Shown here: positions 61,101 to 64,000 of the stretch, piece by piece
How the letters are laid out: each line of letters opens with the position of its first letter
Numbering within the stretch: position 1 is the first letter of the stretch
Source of the DNA: Aquila chrysaetos chrysaetos
Taxonomy: Eukaryota; Chordata; Aves; Accipitriformes; Accipitridae
Length of the DNA: 64,000 nt
Direction: 5' to 3'
NCBI RefSeq assembly: GCF_900496995.4
Contig: NC_044030.1
Span: 15,746,851-15,810,850, forward strand
The notes under the pieces: generated by a model
The model's database searches: none
Seen by the model: only the letters and a program-made list of their open reading frames with translations
Told to the model about the DNA's origin: nothing
Made by a program: the position numbers and the translations under genes

Positions 61101-64000
61101 TTGCAGAGAACAAAATGCCAGATTATTCAGGGCTACCATGAGCTTTCATCACAAATAAAGCAATTAGGTTTTACCTAAACTCTCATTCCCCGCCACCACC
61201 CACTCACTGAACTCAGTGTGATGCAGTGCCCATGTGAATCAGACAAGGAGGGGGACCCATATTTCATGCCGATAGTGGGGTAACCTTGCAACTGCCTGTA
61301 CACACTTCTCCCCCAATATACATTCACAGATGGGGCATTGGAGAAATCTTGGAGTGGCACAGGCATAAGAAGCAATAGAAGCAGAAATCCATTACTTTGG
61401 GGAATTGAATAGCCATTTTAGATAGTTGGTCAGGCAAAATAGATAGTTAGGCAAAAAAATCTTTCCCATGTATTCCCATTGTGTGAATTTCAGCATTAAT
61501 GTGAAATTTGAGGCAGAGAACCTTCCCCAGGTGTCTGCTCTGGTCTGAAATCCCGAATGCGTGGGTCAGGGCATTCAAAATGATGTGGCCACTGCAATTT
61601 TACATTGCTGGAAGCCAGGTGGGCCTCGCCACACACAAATGCAAACAGTCAAGAAGTTGCTCCCCATTTAACAGCAGTCCACAGAGGCGTGGAGAGAGGC
61701 AGGACATCTGGAGCAAGACAAATGCCCCAACCATGCCATCAGGGCTACACCGACAGTGGAGGTGACCAGGGCAGCTTCAGTTTCTTCACGTGTCATGCTG
61801 ACATATTTCTCCAGCACTATGTTCACTTTAGAAACAAATTTATGTTTACAGGCCTGTCACCGAATGGAATACAGAAGAAAGCTATTGCAGACACCTGATA
61901 AAAGCTCCAGTTTCCAGAAAAAATGGGATTCAAAGGGAGTGGAGCTGACTGACAAGCAGCTTCTGCAGCCAAGGAATTTCTGCAACGTGGAGGAGGGAAG
62001 GGGCGACAGCTTAGACCGCAGACCTTCCTGGATTTACTTTGGCACAGACTGCACTCTCAGCATCTTCCCTTTCCCTGTGCACAGACAAAGGTTGTGCAAA
62101 ATGCCAGGAGGAAAACAGGACATACTGTGAGGGAAATGGGAACTGAAGTCCTTTGTGTCCATTGCAGCCCTAATAGGAACAAAGCTCCTCCCATTCAAAT
62201 ATTCAAGGCTTTCTCTGCTCTGGCTGTTTGCATGGGTTTTGCCAAGTGGCAGCCCCATTCATTTTAACATAAAAATGTAGCATTGCTCAACTTGTCTGTA
62301 TCAATAAATGCTACTTTGACAAATGCTTTTGAAAAGACTTAAAAATACTGAAAAATCACGCTAGAATGATGACAGCCCATCGCCCTGACTGGCACAGTAA
62401 CAAACGCTGCTGAAAGCCACAGTGTTTCCTTACATTTATAAACCCTGGAATAAATGTAAATCCTACTAAACACACACACTGTCTATGTTTGCATTGGTTC
62501 CCTTCAGCTAATTAACTTGCTGTATTTGTAATAAATACTTACACAATTTCCCAGGCAGCAGTGCATTCTGTTTAATTAAAAATATTTTCAATATTGTACA
62601 AGTCATCTTCCACAACCGTAGCAATTGTGGGTTTAGAGTCATTGTGTTTCAATATTCTTCTTTAATGAAGTAACGCTGAAATGTTTGCTAGTGGCTAGTA
62701 GTTAAACTGTTTATAAAAATATACTGTTCTTACAAACAAGTAGATCCCAGATATTGTAATCCATGCCTTTGTTTCACGGTGCTCCTCCGGACAAATTTGC
62801 AGGTAGCAGTAAAGAGTAGAACTCAATTGAACAAAACATTCAGCTGCCATAGTGATGAAAGCAGCAGGAACAGAAGGCAATAAAATGAGCTTTGATAAAT
62901 GAAAAAACCTGCACCCAGAGAGAAACACGAACAAGCACCTCACAACACGGAGATAAACAAGCAGCCAAAACCAGCGCATTAAAGCAGACTTACTCTTTTT
63001 TTCAGTCGTGTCCTCATACTGACAAGTGCTTCGGGGAAAGCAGATTGCAGAAAAACATGAAGGTGAAAAGTCAAAGTAAACTGGAATCCTACCAGATATT
63101 TCAGATTCAGCAGAGAAGGGTCCATGTTAAGATCCCTAGCCCTATAGAAGAACTTCTGTTTGAAAAATAAGATTTGAAAACCATCACTTAATAAACATAA
63201 TGAATATAAAGAATTTTCCTATCCTAGCAAGTAAATATTTTCGTGAGTTTAAACTATGACTAGAAATCAAAATCTGGAATTGTCAGATTTCAGAAAAAAA
63301 TCAAAATGTTTTATCATATCTTTTTTTCGCCAGAATTTTTTAAACATTTCAGGGAAACTCCAGAGATATCTAAAAAGTTTATTTTGAACTTATTTTACTG
63401 ACAGACTTTCATTTAGGAATGGCCTTTGATTTCAAGGATATTTTTAAAGTGCTTTATGTATCATGATATAATTCAGAATAACATGTTTAAAGGACCTGAA
63501 CACTTTTCTGCAACAGTGTCTCCATGGAGAATTTCAAGGTATCTTGATTAATTTTTTTTTTACTGAACCAAAATGAAATCAGATTTTCCAAAAATCAGAA
63601 CAGAGAGTACACTGTTACTGAAAAAAAGACAGTAAAATCTCCATAATTTTAAGGGGAAAATTGAGATTTCTATGCAAGTTTCCCTCTTCTGACACAGATC
63701 ACATCCTGCCTCAACTTCTGCAAAACTTCCTACATGCTTTAAGAATGGAATGCTGGTTCCAGCACTTGACTGAATTGCCCTTATTTTTAAGGGAAGTGCA
63801 TCTGAAAGTTTTGAATGCTCTCTGATCTCTCTGTAGACAGAAACATGTATATTAAACAGATGTGTACAAACAAATTCATAAACATTCCTTGCAAACTATG
63901 TGCATGAAAGAACTAGCTGTTACCCACATTAATGAGTTAGAATTTACTTTTCATGCCCAATAATCCTGCAGTGCGAACCAGTATTAAAGGAGGTCTCTTC

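Larger units (their letters stand above)
53480..64000. other. Gene-free interval upstream of the tetraspanin gene
   Basis: No further gene was recognised. Contents are a G19 run at 57331, an RFX-like and nuclear-receptor-like motif pair at 57607-57629, an A23 tract at 58096, an A16 tract at 60921-60936, and a moderately GC-rich stretch at 61500-62130 in which overlapping frames stay open (61508-61765, 61605-61898, 61756-62130) without any recognisable protein. AT-rich homeobox-like sequence near 54710-54800 and a block at 62340-62640 have the look of conserved non-coding DNA, but this is unproven. Confidence 0.5.

Overview
The window reads as vertebrate nuclear DNA, most likely from a bird in the Neoaves. 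It is AT-rich, has no operons or densely packed genes, and carries many homopolymer tracts and microsatellites. It also holds decayed CR1-like LINE fragments and a set of solo long terminal repeats (LTRs) that I recognise as a family common in neoavian genomes. The species and chromosome cannot be read from the sequence. Nearly all of the 64 kb is intergenic or deep-intronic DNA.

Only one protein-coding gene can be supported. It is an intronless tetraspanin of the TSPAN3 type on the minus strand at 52603-53430 (275 residues). It has four membrane segments, a CCG motif and a six-cysteine large extracellular loop. A TATA-like element lies just upstream and an AATAAA about 360 bp downstream. It looks like an old retrogene that has stayed open, with an unusual hydrophobic N-terminal extension. 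No tRNA, rRNA, other structured RNA gene or CRISPR array was recognised.

Layout: 1-13.8 kb is AT-rich unique sequence with microsatellites. 13.9-14.0 kb is a CR1/L3-like relic. 14-20.4 kb is unique sequence with a C-rich patch near 18.3-18.7 kb. 20379-21548 is an LTR interrupted by a younger, related LTR at 20470-21056, each with its own 5-bp target-site duplication. 21.6-23.1 kb is a long decayed CR1-like relic. 28138-28671 is a minus-strand LTR with a probable 6-bp duplication. 29.0-29.7 kb is another CR1-like relic. 31141-31718 (+) and 33396-33974 (-) are LTRs of one subfamily in inverted orientation. 36694-37414 is an unrelated LTR with internal tandem repeats. 37.4-52.2 kb is unique sequence with A-tracts, a purine-rich minisatellite and a G19 run. 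52.2-53.5 kb is the tetraspanin locus. 53.5-64 kb is unique sequence with another G19 run and candidate regulatory motifs.

The LTRs carry TATA-like and poly(A) signals, but none is joined to gag, pol or env sequence, so they are read as solo LTRs. No multi-gene pathway or defence system was found. The best candidates for something not previously described are the intact intronless tetraspanin and the LTR with the internal repeat array.
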